This document shows, one piece after another, positions 35,044-46,183 of a stretch of 64,000 nt of DNA. The notes under the pieces are model-generated. The model ran no database searches and was not told the origin of the DNA. It worked only from the letters and a program-made list of their open reading frames with translations. Both the position numbers and the translations under genes were made by a program. The DNA comes from Branchiostoma floridae (Eukaryota > Chordata > Leptocardii > Amphioxiformes > Branchiostomatidae), in contig NC_049996.1 of assembly GCF_000003815.2 (NCBI RefSeq), forward strand, positions 14,613,149 to 14,677,148, written 5' to 3'. The stretch's first letter is position 1, and the number at the start of each line of letters is the position of its first letter.

Positions 35044-35143
35044 NNNNNNNNNNNNNNNNNNNNNNNNNNNNNNNNNNNNNNNNNNNNNNNNNNNNNNNNN
35101 NNNNNNNNNNNNNNNNNNNNNNNNNNNNNNNNNNNNNNNNNNN
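35044..35143. other. Assembly gap (100 N)
   Basis: Undetermined bases. Confidence 1.
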
Positions 35144-35329
35144 TCCACATCACCAACGGATTAAATCCGGAGCCTCGTGGGAGTGTGTGTCTACATGTGT
35201 GTCTGTATATGGCCTATATCTACAGTGTCTATGACAAGTTAAAGTAACGTTCTATTTTAACATTTCCTGAAAATCTGACGACAAAACATGTTCGACGAAA
35301 AGGACTGAAATACATTTTAAATCAGGGAG

Positions 35330-35990
35330 GGAGGGAGGGGGCACCCCAACCTGGGAGATCCAAATTACACAACAGATATAGGGCCTTGACATAGTCTCCA
35401 CCAGGCCTTCCTATGGGGGTGCAGGGATCGTACAATTCGGAACAAAAATCGGTAAATTGTCCAGGGGAGCCAGTCCATGCTAAGGTAAATGTTTCCCATC
35501 CCAGAGGCCGGCAATCTCCTCTGGTAGCAAAACTCCCCTGGCAAATTATTCTCCCTATAACAGTAGTCTCTACCAGACTCCCGCCTGGTCGAATAGTAAA
35601 AGGGGACTTTGGCCAAGTTAGGAATAAAAGTCTAGTAGGAGTTAATTGGCCTAGGAGTGAACACACTGGATACACTGTAAAACACTGACTGAAAACCTAT
35701 AGTAACTTATTTGTCCCTGTTTGGCAAAATTCTGCTCTCGTTTTTATCCAGCTGACACGTTTGCCTGGAAACTACTAATAGCCAGCGTAGTCTGTCTGGT
35801 AGCATAAGTCTAGTAGGAGTTAATTGGCCTAGGAGTGAACATACTGGATACACTGTAAAACACTGACTGAAAATCCATAGTAGCTAATTTGTCCCTATTT
35901 GACCAGATTCTTCTCTCTAACTTATTTGTCCCTATTTGTCCAAATTCTTCTCTATTTTATCCAGCTGATACGTTTGCCTGGAGACTACTA
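35330..35990. mobile_element. Dispersed element copies B and C in tandem
   Basis: A left part with AGTAGTCTCTACCAGACTCC (35560-35580) and GACTTTGGCCAAGTTAGGAA (35607-35626) is followed by AGTCTAGTAGGAGTTAATTG, ACTTATTTGTCCCT and ATCCAGCTGA(C/T)ACG, ending GGAAACTACTA near 35778. The right part then repeats at about 35805-35995. The same order occurs at 47503-47740 and the right part at 10332. Minus-strand frames of 83-117 codons here fall inside the element and have no known domain. Confidence 0.82.
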
Positions 35991-37087
35991 TCGTCAGTCT
36001 GGTATAGACTAGCCTAGACAGAATACCCGTTCCCTGTGTATTGACCCAAAGAATAGGTCACGCGTCGCCCCTCGGGCAAAGTGTCTAGAGAACAAAGAGT
36101 CACGGACACATCATAACGCTGTGACGCGCAGCCACACGCAATCAGGTGTTTGCTGCCCTCAAGTCATGCTACTTGGCTTGAAAAACAAACACGTTTTGAT
36201 GCGTTCACATTCTCAAGATTCCGTGTATGAAAACTAAGTCTCATGTTGAATGTATCTTTAGTAGAGTTTTAATGTATACGTTAGGTTTGGGTGCTAAACA
36301 GGGGAATATATTTAAAAAAAACAGGTTCTGTTTTTTGTTATCATGCCCTTAGGGGATGTATTCTGTCAAGGTTATAGGTTACCAAAGATTCTATCAGTAA
36401 TATTGGTGACGTTAGCATAACTGTTATGTAGACATAGGCATTGTGTATATCATGGTGCGTTAACTGTGGTGCACTTAAATTCTATCCAATAGAGAAATGC
36501 ATGTTGAAGGTGCTTCAAAAATGGATGCATCCTGAAATATTTGGAATATGACAACGCAAAAATTTGGGGTACAAGTACCTTTGGTATATTTCCACGAAAC
36601 ATTGTATAGTACGTATCATGGAGAGGAATACAGTTGTATATGACAGTAGTATAATTCGGCAATGAAGTGGTTTTTCTGAGTGGAATATCGGCAGGCTTTC
36701 CTCTGAAGGTCCAAACAATTATTTTGTCCGGTCCTTCACCCCATGGCCCACAACTACCCCCTAGGCTACTATTGACTATTACCTAAACCATCCAATTCTA
36801 GCTTTTATTCTGTGTCCGTGGCTCTGTGATTTCTGTAGATGTATGCTGTAGTAGCTACGTTTGGTATATTAGTGTCTGGGAACACTAGTGGTGTCTTTCA
36901 TGAAGCACACTACTAAAATCTTTAAATGATTTACAATATTTTTTTCTTGTACTGTTGCATATTGAAGCTTCTGTTTTTACATAAATGCTTTCGCATTCCC
37001 TATCTCCTTGTCAAATGTTAGCTGTATCCCATACAAAATTTATGATGTTGATGTCAATATCAATCACCTTTTCTTAACCAAGCGGTG
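35991..37087. other. No gene recognised
   Basis: Unique AT-rich DNA without a frame, RNA gene or repeat that I can support. Confidence 0.5.
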
Positions 37088-37187
37088 NNNNNNNNNNNNN
37101 NNNNNNNNNNNNNNNNNNNNNNNNNNNNNNNNNNNNNNNNNNNNNNNNNNNNNNNNNNNNNNNNNNNNNNNNNNNNNNNNNNNNNNN
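37088..37187. other. Assembly gap (100 N)
   Basis: Undetermined bases. Confidence 1.
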
Positions 37188-37839
37188 AGGATTCTACAAA
37201 CTAATCTACAAGACATTGTCTTGTACTAGTTGTATTCTGGAAGACTCAAAAACGTACTGCAAGTTCTATTGTGACTGTACCAAGATTTTCCCCACCCTGG
37301 TTTCATATGAAAATCTACATCCAGATTTTGCTGTAGAACAGCTTAGCCATATTATCCTCAAAAGTGCTTGTTGTCTTCCTAAGCTTTCAAAAAAGAAGTC
37401 AAACCCAACCTATCTGGATGTAGCCAACACTAATATACAAGCAGTCTCCTGTTACAATATTGGTTATCACTGCCTATAATAATTGCCACATGTATATCCG
37501 TTTCCACCAGACCACCATACACTCGCAATGAGTCTTGGGGTATGAGCTTGCTTTTAGCAAATAAACTTAGAATCATATGACTGTCCTTTGTAAAGCAGTG
37601 TTGTAGAGAGCTAACATTCAAGACCAAATCATACATATAATGATATATCTGTGAATGTCCCTAATATTATGATATCTGTGAAACATTTCATACCTAGCTG
37701 TCATATACTACTACTTCGATGGATAAAAAGAGAAAACCTACCAACATATAAGCCCTGTATTGTAAATCTAGGACAGTACATATTAAGTAACTACCAAAGT
37801 GTTACGAATTCCACCAAAGACTGTACAAGTATAGAGTCT
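37188..37839. other. No gene recognised
   Basis: An 87-codon plus-strand frame (37216-37479) is cysteine-containing but AT-rich and unrelated to any family I know. The stretch ends where the degenerate array begins. Confidence 0.4.
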
Positions 37840-38079
37840 CGCCCCTGCTACAGTGTCTTGTACTAGTTAAGTTTTCTAGGATCCCTGTAATGTCATACTT
37901 TGTATCTTGTTGTGCAATTAATGTGTCTTAATTTTACTCTCAAATCTTTTTACCATGCACTTGACATAACCCTTGTAGCATGAACGAGCTCACAAGCATT
38001 CTATTATCACCTATTCTGACCGATTGACGAATTGTATCTTTATTATCATTGTACAAAGTTATAGGTATCCGTTTTTAAT

Positions 38080-38140
38080 ATTTATTTATTTATTTATTTG
38101 CAAATTCATGCCCGAAGGCTAATTGCAAGGGTACAGACAG
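38080..38140 (-). mobile_element. LINE 3'-end fragment with (AAAT)n tail
   Basis: On the minus strand it reads TTGCAATTAGCCTTCGGGCA, then TGAATTTGCAAATAAATAAATAAA. It matches 19848-19895. The tetranucleotide tail marks the 3' terminus of a CR1/L2-like insertion into the array. Confidence 0.7.
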
Positions 38141-38789
38141 TTAAGAGTAAGAAGTGTCTATTCTATACAGCTATCTATATACATGGTTCTACATTGTTTA
38201 CTGGGAGGTTTGACTTCTTCTTTGAAGTCCCACGTCTTTATTATGAAAGTCCCCCGTCTTTAATGACTAGTGGGTTCTGTGATTTTAACAGGAATATAGC
38301 TTTTTGGAGGTCTACCAACTGGTGAAAAGTTGGAAATATTGTATTGATTGTGCCAAAAAGGTTGTTTCTTTCATCCTCATAAATATTAACGTTATGCTTT
38401 TTCACGATAGCTGTTGAACATGATTTTCGGAAAAATGTGTAGATGTTACTTAAGTTGACCCTTAAGTAAAAGACCAATTGAGCAAGACATTTGGCCATGT
38501 AAGCCCTGAAAGCTGAGACATTTGTCTACATTGTAAATCTACATTGTAAGTACATGTATATAACAGCACATAGGAAACTGCGAAAGCTTTACAAATTACA
38601 CCAAAGACTGTGCGAGTTTATAGTCCCATGCCGTACTACATAGTTTCTTATAAGGTAGTTTTGTTTTCTGGAACTGTTGTTAAGTAAGAGATGTTATTAT
38701 AAGCTCAAACGTATATATATTAAGAGAAGATGCATGTAAACTATAGTATATGTATAACTTTGCGTTTACTACCTTTTGTACCAAACTGA

Positions 38790-38850
38790 CTGCATTTAGC
38801 CCCAATGGGGCATGAATATGCAATCAACTTCATTATACCTTGCAATAGAA
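38790..38850 (+). mobile_element. LINE 3'-end fragment
   Basis: GCATTTAGCCCCAATGGGGC, then ATGAATATGCAATCAACTTC, is a variant of the same terminal sequence seen at 19848, 38080 and 51708. Confidence 0.55.
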
Positions 38851-40040
38851 TCATCCTTATCTCTTCTGACAATTGTACGAGGAGTATGTATCTTCAATAG
38901 CATCCATCTATAGGTCTTCGTTTTTTATATTTACGTTGTCCATGCTTTTGCATAGATATTTGCTAGTCTCTTATAGGGTAGTTTTGTTGTCTAGAATTGT
39001 TGTCAAGTAATAGAACTTGTTCTACCTTTCATCTTGCTGTGCAATAGACCAAGACATTTGGTCATGTCAGCTTTAAAAGACATTGATATGTGATAATGTC
39101 TGCATTGTCAATATAAGTATATAGTCTCATTCCATACTGAATGTCTCTTGTAGGGTTGTTTTATTTCTAAAATTGTTGTTACATATAAGTAATAGAAGTT
39201 GTTATCATTTCATCTTGCTGTGCATTATAGCTATCATTATCCATTCTGACAAGTGTACCTTCGCTTCAATCTCAATAGCATTCATCTATAGGTCTGAGTT
39301 TGTCATGTTAACGTTGTCTTTATGCTTTTGCATGAGACATAGATATGACATATACATAGTCTCATGTAGTATTGTTTTGTTTTGTTTTCTAGAATTGGTG
39401 ATAAGTTATAGAAGTTGTTACACCTTTCATCTTGTTGTGCAATATAGCTATAATTATCCATTCTGACAAGTGTACCTTTGCTTCAATGTCATTCATCTAT
39501 AGGCCTCCGTTTGTTATGTTATCGTTGTCCTTATGCTTTCGCACGAGACATAGATATTTGTTTACCATGATTTTCCGAAACTGTGTGTAGGTGTTACTCA
39601 GTGACACTTAAGTAAAAGACCAAGACATTTGGCCATGTAAGCTTTTAAAGTCAAGACATTTGTATGTGACGATGCATGAATTGTAAGCATATAATTATAT
39701 ATATATATAAGGAAACTGCCAAAAAACGTTACTAGTTACACCAAAGACTAAACATTAGTCAAGTATATAGTCTCATTCCATTATTGCTTTGGTTTCTAGA
39801 ATTGTTGATAAGTAATAGAAGTTGTTCTACCTTTTATCTTGCTGTGCAATAGAGTTATCATCATCCATTCTGACAAGTATACATTCATAGGTCTGGGTTT
39901 TTCATGTTAACATTGCCTATATGCTTTTGCACGAGACATAGATGTTTGTTTACCATGATTTTCCGAAACATTGCGTGGGTGTTACTTAAGAAAAAGACCA
40001 AGACATTTGGTCGTTTGAGCTTGAAAAGCCAAGACACTAG

Positions 40041-40267
40041 TGTAAAGGGTACCGCCCTTGTTTATCCGTGGTTTGCGAAGGTCTATTGGCGCCCCCTCCC
40101 CCTCTCTTTCTACGGGTTATTTAGCTCCAATACAAGTGTATACAATACACCGTAAAAGGTTGCCCAAACACCTCAAAGTTTGCGTGATATTTGAGGGGGT
40201 TGGGTGTACGTTTAAAGTGTTGGATTCGCATGATTCTTTTCTCTCGAATAGTGTGACACAAAACAAA
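40041..40267. other. Possible leader or promoter DNA
   Basis: CpG- and CT-rich DNA (GGCGCCCCCTCCCCCTCTC near 40089) precedes the ATG at 40268. No TATA word stands close to it. Confidence 0.2.
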
Positions 40268-40393
40268 ATGGCGCGTGTCCGGAGGTCGTCGTGCAATGGC
40301 GACGTGAATACCACAGTTTGTTGTTGTTTTGCTTTGGCTTTGACTTTAAGCAGTCTACAGTACATGTTGCTATCAACAAAGCGTTTGCTTTGA
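40268..40393 (+). CDS. Possible 41-residue membrane-anchor frame
   Basis: The ATG has an optimal animal context (ACAAAATGG). The product begins MARVRRSSCNGD, basic and short, then has about 20 hydrophobic residues (TVCCCFALALTLSSLQYMLL) and ends in STKRLL. Basic tail plus one membrane span is the N-terminal layout of type II Golgi enzymes, so it could be a first coding exon, but the frame simply stops and I see no convincing splice donor. It might be a micropeptide. No homologue is recognised. Confidence 0.22.
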   Translation: MARVRRSSCNGDVNTTVCCCFALALTLSSLQYMLLSTKRLL

Positions 40394-42849
40394 ACTTCAA
40401 ACCACCAACAGTTTATAACAGCCTGTCAAGACCAATCTTTTTGTCTAACTAGCTACTTGTACGAACAAATCCTTTAATCTTTTATTGAAAGATCTTTTCA
40501 TCTTTTCTCCAGACAAGTCAAGTGCAAGCATTGTACATCGTTAGGTAATATGGTAATAGTTCTTGACCACGGTGTCTAGAACAATAATCAGCTTTGAAAC
40601 TAAGGAAGAAAGATGGCTTTCTGTATCTAAGAAGAAAATAACTCGTCGACATTTTGCTTAATGCGACGTATTCGCTTTTGGAGGGCTGTGTTCAAGTCTT
40701 TACCTTCTTACAGCTTCCTATCTTCGAACTAATTTAGCAACAGCCTTTAGTTATGACAATGATATAGCAAAGATACACCAATCAATGCGTAGACGCTTTC
40801 AAATTGTGTTTTGTGACAACAGCAATAGTGTTTTATCGACATCCCTTCGAACTGAATGCTGGACAAGTTTTTAAAACATTGGTGGTAGCATCTATTTTGC
40901 CTTCGTCTTTAGCTGTATTTTGTCTACTTGAGCCACACGACATTTTGTGAGTGGGTAGGAAATGACCTTGTTCAAGTTCAAGTGTTCCATTCTATCTAAA
41001 TGTCCTCGCGTGTAGTACCCTTGTCTCACTCCTTAAACGCAGGGATTTACAAGGCCTAAAGTGTTGTGTGGATAACGACCATTTGCTATATCGTGCAAGT
41101 CCACTCAAGTTTTACAAAGATGACACAAATGCTGTCACAGAAAATCTGTAAACGTTCTCAAGCTAGTAGTTGACGGAGTGATGAAACATCTCTTTGGTAT
41201 TCTGGAAAGGTAGTAACGAAATGTCAAGCATGGTAAACCTCTGGAAGACCTTTATGTCCCGTGTTTTAGTGTATATTTTCGCCATGAGATAGAGAAATAC
41301 CAGGAAAGGTTTAGGTCTATCTCCTGTGCCCACCGTGTTTTTCTATTGTGCAAGTGTTGCAAAATCTTTTCAGGTAGCTACAAGTACAAAAGCGTATTGG
41401 CCAAGGATAAAATAGCTTCTTTGTTATTTTTCTCTCAATATAACTCATAACAATACATGAAGTAACAGGAATAGAAACGTGCTATATGTGGCGGTTCTTG
41501 AAATAACCGTTTTGGCCCTTTTTAGGGTGGAAAACTAAGGGCGAAACCAGGTCAGACGAGACCAGGTCTCAAGGCAACAATCGCCAATATGCAAATGAGC
41601 AGATTCCCGCCATTTCGTGCTTGTCGCCATGGTAACTGTGTTGGGAAAAATGTAGGTCGTTGCCCCAGTTCGTCTGACATGAGCACCAAACAATAATCAC
41701 AAACATTTCTGCGTTTTAAGTGACATAAAAAGCATGTATCTTGTGTATGCATATAAGGATTTGCTTCTTATCAATCTGCGCACACCACTATTTGACGTGT
41801 AACTTTGAAATGGCAGATTTTCACATAGTCTACAGTGACCATACATTCTGATTCATACTCAGGCCGTTTTCTTGGCCAATATTGTGGGTAATATGTATTT
41901 GATAATGCTATATCCTGTTCTGTTGTGTATATGTATACACTCTTGTCTGTTATTATACATCATTGTACAGTTGTGAACAGAACGTTACTGTCTAACGTTA
42001 TGTACATTACTGAGTACCTAGCTTGCTAATAGGACTTTTTTGACAATTTTGTGGAAAATGAAAGGAAGAAAATTCTATCGCCCAAGAACTTCAAGAAGAG
42101 TTAAGAAGTATCGTTATTGTGTGATATCCAAAACCACCCATGTAACAAAGGAATGAATTATCTAAGTGTTAAAACGATTGTGCCTAAAATAACTTCATCT
42201 ATATTGTTGCAATTTTTCATTGCTATCAACACGTTCGCAGACATCATGATGTGTAGATTTCTACTAAACATTTGTGTATTCAAGACTGTTATTCAAACCA
42301 GAATGAGAATATGAAAAACGTATATGACAAGTTTGACATCCGTGCAATGTACATACACTCATACACTCTTCATTTTCGATTCGCTCTCTAAAATTCAATT
42401 CCACAAGCAAAAAAACTTCAAGCAAAATTCGTCTTCGTTTTTCCATACACACTGTTACATACGAATAAAATAATATATCATGAATTAGATAAAATCACAG
42501 TGACATATTCGGAGAAATACTACCAAACTTGCATGTTGAGAAGAACACGTCTGTCACAAGATAGGAATACTTCAATTTACAAAGAACGTTCAAAGCTACA
42601 CATTTACCTGAAAGATGTAAATGATGGTGTTACAAGAAAGCATGGATTCTTATAGCGATTGTTATTCTCATAGATTCCTTGTCAAAAATTATTCCCGGAT
42701 GTTTTGTATGCTGAAACTGAAAACTCTGTAGCCATCCAAACCATGCCCCCCTCCCCACCGACCAAGTGACCCTCTATGACCTACATTAGTGCATTACAAA
42801 CTCAGTGATTAAAAAATAACTAATAACTTTAACTTAAATCACCACATAT
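40394..42849. other. Unique AT-rich DNA
   Basis: No gene recognised in 2.4 kb. It includes the CCAAT/octamer/X-box cluster at 41584-41636. Confidence 0.45.
41584..41636. promoter_or_regulatory. CCAAT, octamer and X-box cluster
   Basis: Within 53 bp lie CCAAT (41584-41588), a perfect octamer ATGCAAAT (41589-41596) and an X-box GTCGCCATGGTAAC (41623-41636, two half-sites with a two-base spacer). Such clustering suggests a promoter or enhancer with POU, NF-Y and RFX input. The block is non-repetitive. No transcript can be assigned. Confidence 0.4.
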
Positions 42850-42930
42850 TTGTTTTCAGAAATGCTCCCTTGGGTGTTTTTTATGTCTATATTAACGTTT
42901 TCTTTGTCCTTTCTGTCAAATTTTCCTCAG

Positions 42931-43047
42931 GATGCGAACAGACGGGTGAGAGGCAGTTTTCCCGCGGGAATGTCAGACGACAGTTTCCTGGCGGACCGTC
43001 GTGACAGAAACCCAGGTGTAGCGACGAAATCTCTCCGGAAAATGTGA
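42931..43047 (+). CDS. Candidate 3'-terminal coding exon
   Basis: A pyrimidine-rich run ending TTTTCCTCAG at 42930 looks like a splice acceptor. From 42931 a 38-codon frame (DANRRVRGSFPAGMSDD...) runs to TGA at 43045-43047, followed by AATAAA within ten bases. It is GC-rich and CpG-rich against AT-rich flanks. A donor-like CAG|GTGTAG also occurs at 43016. The peptide is hydrophilic and unknown to me. The same layout (acceptor, GC-rich short frame, stop, then repeats) occurs at 46064, so both could be alternative last exons of one gene. Confidence 0.22.
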   Translation, partial: DANRRVRGSFPAGMSDDSFLADRRDRNPGVATKSLRKM

Positions 43048-43729
43048 ATAAATCTACAATATCTGAAACATCAACGATTCAGATGAGTTCTTTAAAGTTT
43101 ATCTATGGCGATAGGGGATTAACTTTTACAAGTGGCTTTTGTACAGCCAAAACGAAAACCTTCTCTAGAAGGTACTATAATACTAGATGCATCGTATTAA
43201 GTCTGTCTTTTCCAATTTCTTCACAGTGATACCGCCATTATTAATTAGCATGTAATCTTAATCATATTATTGCTGTGAATTTAAATTGTATTTGTATAAT
43301 GTACTTTTTACATGATAATGTGTATAGACAATCCCACTACTATTTTACCGGAATAGGACGTTGCAGAAGTTACGATGATGTTGAAATGTAGCTTGGTGGC
43401 TTTTGAATTTTAACTATTGCTACCCTCAAGTATTTGTGGATAACCCAACGAAACGTCTACATTCTACAACAAAGTTAAAGGAAGGTCTATCATACTACTT
43501 TTGTACGATAGTCTTGGACTAACTATGACAAACTATACCTTGGTACTGTACGGTGTTGACTACACCGCATCAAACCTGACATTAAGGTTCAAAGATATCG
43601 TTAGCTGTGTCATCATTTACAAAGATATCTTACCAGGATTCTGTCACTTTATGCTATATCTGTATAAATCGTTGAACCGCAAATGTCACAAGTCCATGCA
43701 GTCAGCTATACACTAATACAGGACAATAT

Positions 43730-44500
43730 CTAGAGAAATAGATACGGCGACTGCTAGTAACTACTAGTACTAAGAAATAGCAACAATATTTGGCCCTAAA
43801 CTTTTATCTCGCGTACAAAATAATAAAAGTTAAAAAAAGGTAATTATAGAAGAGGTTTAGTCCCAATTTTAGCCGGTATTGTGACGTTTTTGATGCCAAA
43901 TATGTGTATTTTGTGTCGCCAAGTCGGTTCAAATTCTGTAGACTGTAAAGGCATAGCAACAATATCGGGCCCTAACGTTTTCGTAGGTAAAACATTGCAA
44001 ATGGTTTTAAAGAGACATTTTAGAGTAAGTTTGGTCTCAATATTAGGCAGTATTTAAACGTTTTCCTAGCTAAACGAAATGTGCATTTATGTGTAACCAA
44101 GCCGGTTTAATGTCCGGCCGGTTCAAAAATAGACGAACGGCGACTGCATGGAAATAGCAACTGTATTGTACCCTATTTCTTTTGGTAGGTACAATGTCAT
44201 GAAACGTTTATGAATAGAAATTGTAGAGGAAGTTTAATTCCTATTTTAGTCGGTATTTGAATGTTTTTCCTAGCTAAATATGAGTGTTTTGTGTCGACGA
44301 TTCAGTTCCATATCTAGAGAAATAGCAGGCGGTGACGGCGTCTACAAAGAAATAGCAACAATTCCCAGGCAAAACCTTGTAAACGATTTACAGAGAAATT
44401 TCAAAGCAAGTTTGGTCTCAATTCTAGGCAGTGTTTTGATGCAGTGTTTTTATTCCTAAATATGTGTGTTTTTTGTCGCCAAGTCGGTTCAAACGCCAGT
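43730..44500 (+). repeat. Tandem repeat family 1, unit about 180 bp, four copies
   Basis: Units contain AGAAATAGCAACAAT, a CCCTAAC(T/G)TTT block, AAGTTTGGTCTCAATTTTAG, GGCAGTATTT and TATGTGTATTTTGTGTCGCC, then AAGTCGGTTCAAA. Copies start near 43775, 43955, 44150 and 44345. Shorter relatives appear at 46660-46710 and 46800-46860. Confidence 0.85.
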
Positions 44501-44629
44501 CAGTTGGAGACGCAGCCGTGCTGATTACTTGTGAAAGGCCACGTCCAAAAATATCGGCGTCTCCCGTACGGGTCACGGTCTCGGGTCACGTCCACTTGTC
44601 TCTACACATCATTCTCCACGGAAAGCGTG

Positions 44630-45310
44630 CCAAAATGGGCGCACTAACGGTTAGATCAACCCCTGCATCTGTTATAAAACATAGGGTGATATCGTCCCGG
44701 AAAAATATCCTAAAAACTTTTTTGTACGTCGGCAAATTTCGTGATTGTAGATGGAACTGATGCAAAAACTTAGAAACTCAGAAACAGAATGAGTGCCAAA
44801 ATGTGCGCACTAATGGCTCTATCAACTTCTGCATCTAAACACACGGTTAAATCGTGTAAAAACTTTTTGATTTCGAAAACGTCGCGTATTTCAAATGCAA
44901 CTGATTGTACGCATCAACAATAATTTCAACTCCTGTATCCGCGATATCGAAGGAGAAAGAATCTGAAAACTTTTCAGAAACGTCGGCAACTTTTGGAGAT
45001 GGCTTTGATGACTGATGTTGAACTTTAAAAGCGGATTGCAAAAGTGACTGTTATATCAACTCCTACATCACCTGTATCTAAACATCTAATATGGAAAAGA
45101 TCCTTAAACTTTTTCGTAAACGTCGGCAAATTTCGCGGGTGACTCGATTGATGCGATATCTTAGAAACGGAGTGCGTGCCAAAATGCACGTATTAACTGT
45201 TATATCAAGCTCTGTATCTAAACACAGGGTGCTTTCGTTGGAAAAAGATCCTCAAAACAATTCCGAAACGTCGGGCACTTCCACAGGCCTATGTATCTTA
45301 AAAATCGGAC
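44630..45310 (+). repeat. Tandem repeat family 2, unit about 150-180 bp, four copies
   Basis: Units share GTGCCAAAATG(G/T)GCGCACTA, TATCAACTCCTGCATCT, AAACACAGGGT, AAAGATCCT(T/C)AAA and AAACGTCGGCAAATTTCG. Copies start near 44627, 44792, about 44905 and 45175. They are diverged but keep the same order. Confidence 0.82.
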
Positions 45311-45499
45311 GTTGTACCGCAGTACCAAGGACAGCCGCGAAGGACCCTAAAATCTAATGATAGGTCGAGTCCTAACTGCATAAAAAATTTCATATCAATT
45401 CATCCATATGTATTGTCTATAGATATGCAGCTAAACCACGAACATCGTTACACACAAAGAACGATACAAACGATACCCAAAACATGACTTACTTGACAA

Positions 45500-45948
45500 T
45501 TAACAGTATCTTTTACGATGAATTTTGACAACAGTGGGAACTTGCAATGGAAAGGAGAGTGAGAAAATGATCATAGCCACCCATCCTTAACTTTAAAATT
45601 TAAATAATCCAACGGTTTACATTATTCCTTTTTTTTTTCAAAGCATACTAATCAGTTGAAGGTGAAATGGAATTTGACAAGTGTAAACTTGTAAGACGAC
45701 AAAATGTTCATAGCCACCCCTCCTTAACTTTTGCAAATGGACTTATCCAACGTACGGTTTATATTCCATATTTGTTTGTTTTTTTTCAAATCCTACTAAT
45801 CAGCATGAAGATGGAATGGACTTTTGACAACAGTGGAAACTTAAAAATAAAATATTGTAATAAAATGAAAAATGAGAAAATGTTCATAGCCACCCCTCCT
45901 TAACTTATTTTTTTTCAAAATCACACTAATCAGCATGAAGGTGACACT
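45500..45948 (+). repeat. Tandem repeat family 3, unit about 150 bp, three copies
   Basis: Shared blocks are TTTTGACAACAGTGG(A/G)AACTT, GAGAAAATG(T/A)TCATAGCCAC, CC(A/C)(T/C)CCTTAACTT, a T-run and ACTAATCAGCATGAAG. The third copy leads directly into the CRE-like word at 45950. Confidence 0.88.
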
Positions 45949-45949
45949 G

Positions 45950-45990
45950 TGACGTCACGGTGACGTGTGTGCGACAGCACACCTGATTGG
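45950..45990. promoter_or_regulatory. CRE palindrome with nearby ATTGG
   Basis: TGACGTCA (45950-45957) is the full CREB/ATF palindrome. It is followed by a half-site GTGACGTG and by CTGATTGG (an inverted CCAAT) near 45983. This is promoter-like, just upstream of the candidate exon at 46064. Confidence 0.3.
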
Positions 45991-46063
45991 GCGTGTCGGA
46001 CCGGACGAACCTGGGAACGACAGGCCATCAGATTGGCACGAGAATAATTTCCCTCCCTTTCAG

Positions 46064-46183
46064 GAGCTTTCCGAACGGATTGACCGGGAGGTCGGTCCCA
46101 TCACGATAAGACGTTCCCGCAGCTGGCGTGGAGAACGAGACGATCAGGACGGATTTCTCACTCACGTGCCAAAAACTTGCTGA
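46064..46183 (+). CDS. Candidate 3'-terminal coding exon
   Basis: A strong acceptor-like run TTTCCCTCCCTTTCAG ends at 46063. A 39-codon frame follows (ELSERIDREVGPITIRRS...), rich in charged residues, ending TGC-TGA. It is GC-richer than its flanks. The last half of this frame, with downstream DNA (46131-46200), is repeated at 46521-46590 with one mismatch. The peptide is not recognised. A CRE/ATTGG pair upstream could instead make it part of a first exon. Confidence 0.25.
   Translation, partial: ELSERIDREVGPITIRRSRSWRGERDDQDGFLTHVPKTC

Larger units (their letters stand above)
37840..40040 (+). repeat. Degenerate tandem array, units about 230-330 bp
   Basis: Recurrent blocks in order are TTTTCTAGAATTGTTG(A/T)(T/C)AAG, TAATAGAAGTTGTT, CATCTTGCTGTGCAATA, TATCCATTCTGACAAGTGTAC, ATTCATCTATAGGTCT, ATGCTTTTGCA(C/T)GAGACATA and AAGACATTTGG(C/T)CATGT. 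They recur at about 37860-38050, 38650-38960, 38985-39110, 39160-39370, 39385-39600 and 39780-40030. GCTGTGCAATA resembles a LINE 3' end, so the unit may derive from one. Confidence 0.8.

Noticed and set aside
35322-35675. 117-codon minus-strand frame
   Set aside because: It lies within a dispersed element that recurs elsewhere and shows no transposase or other domain.
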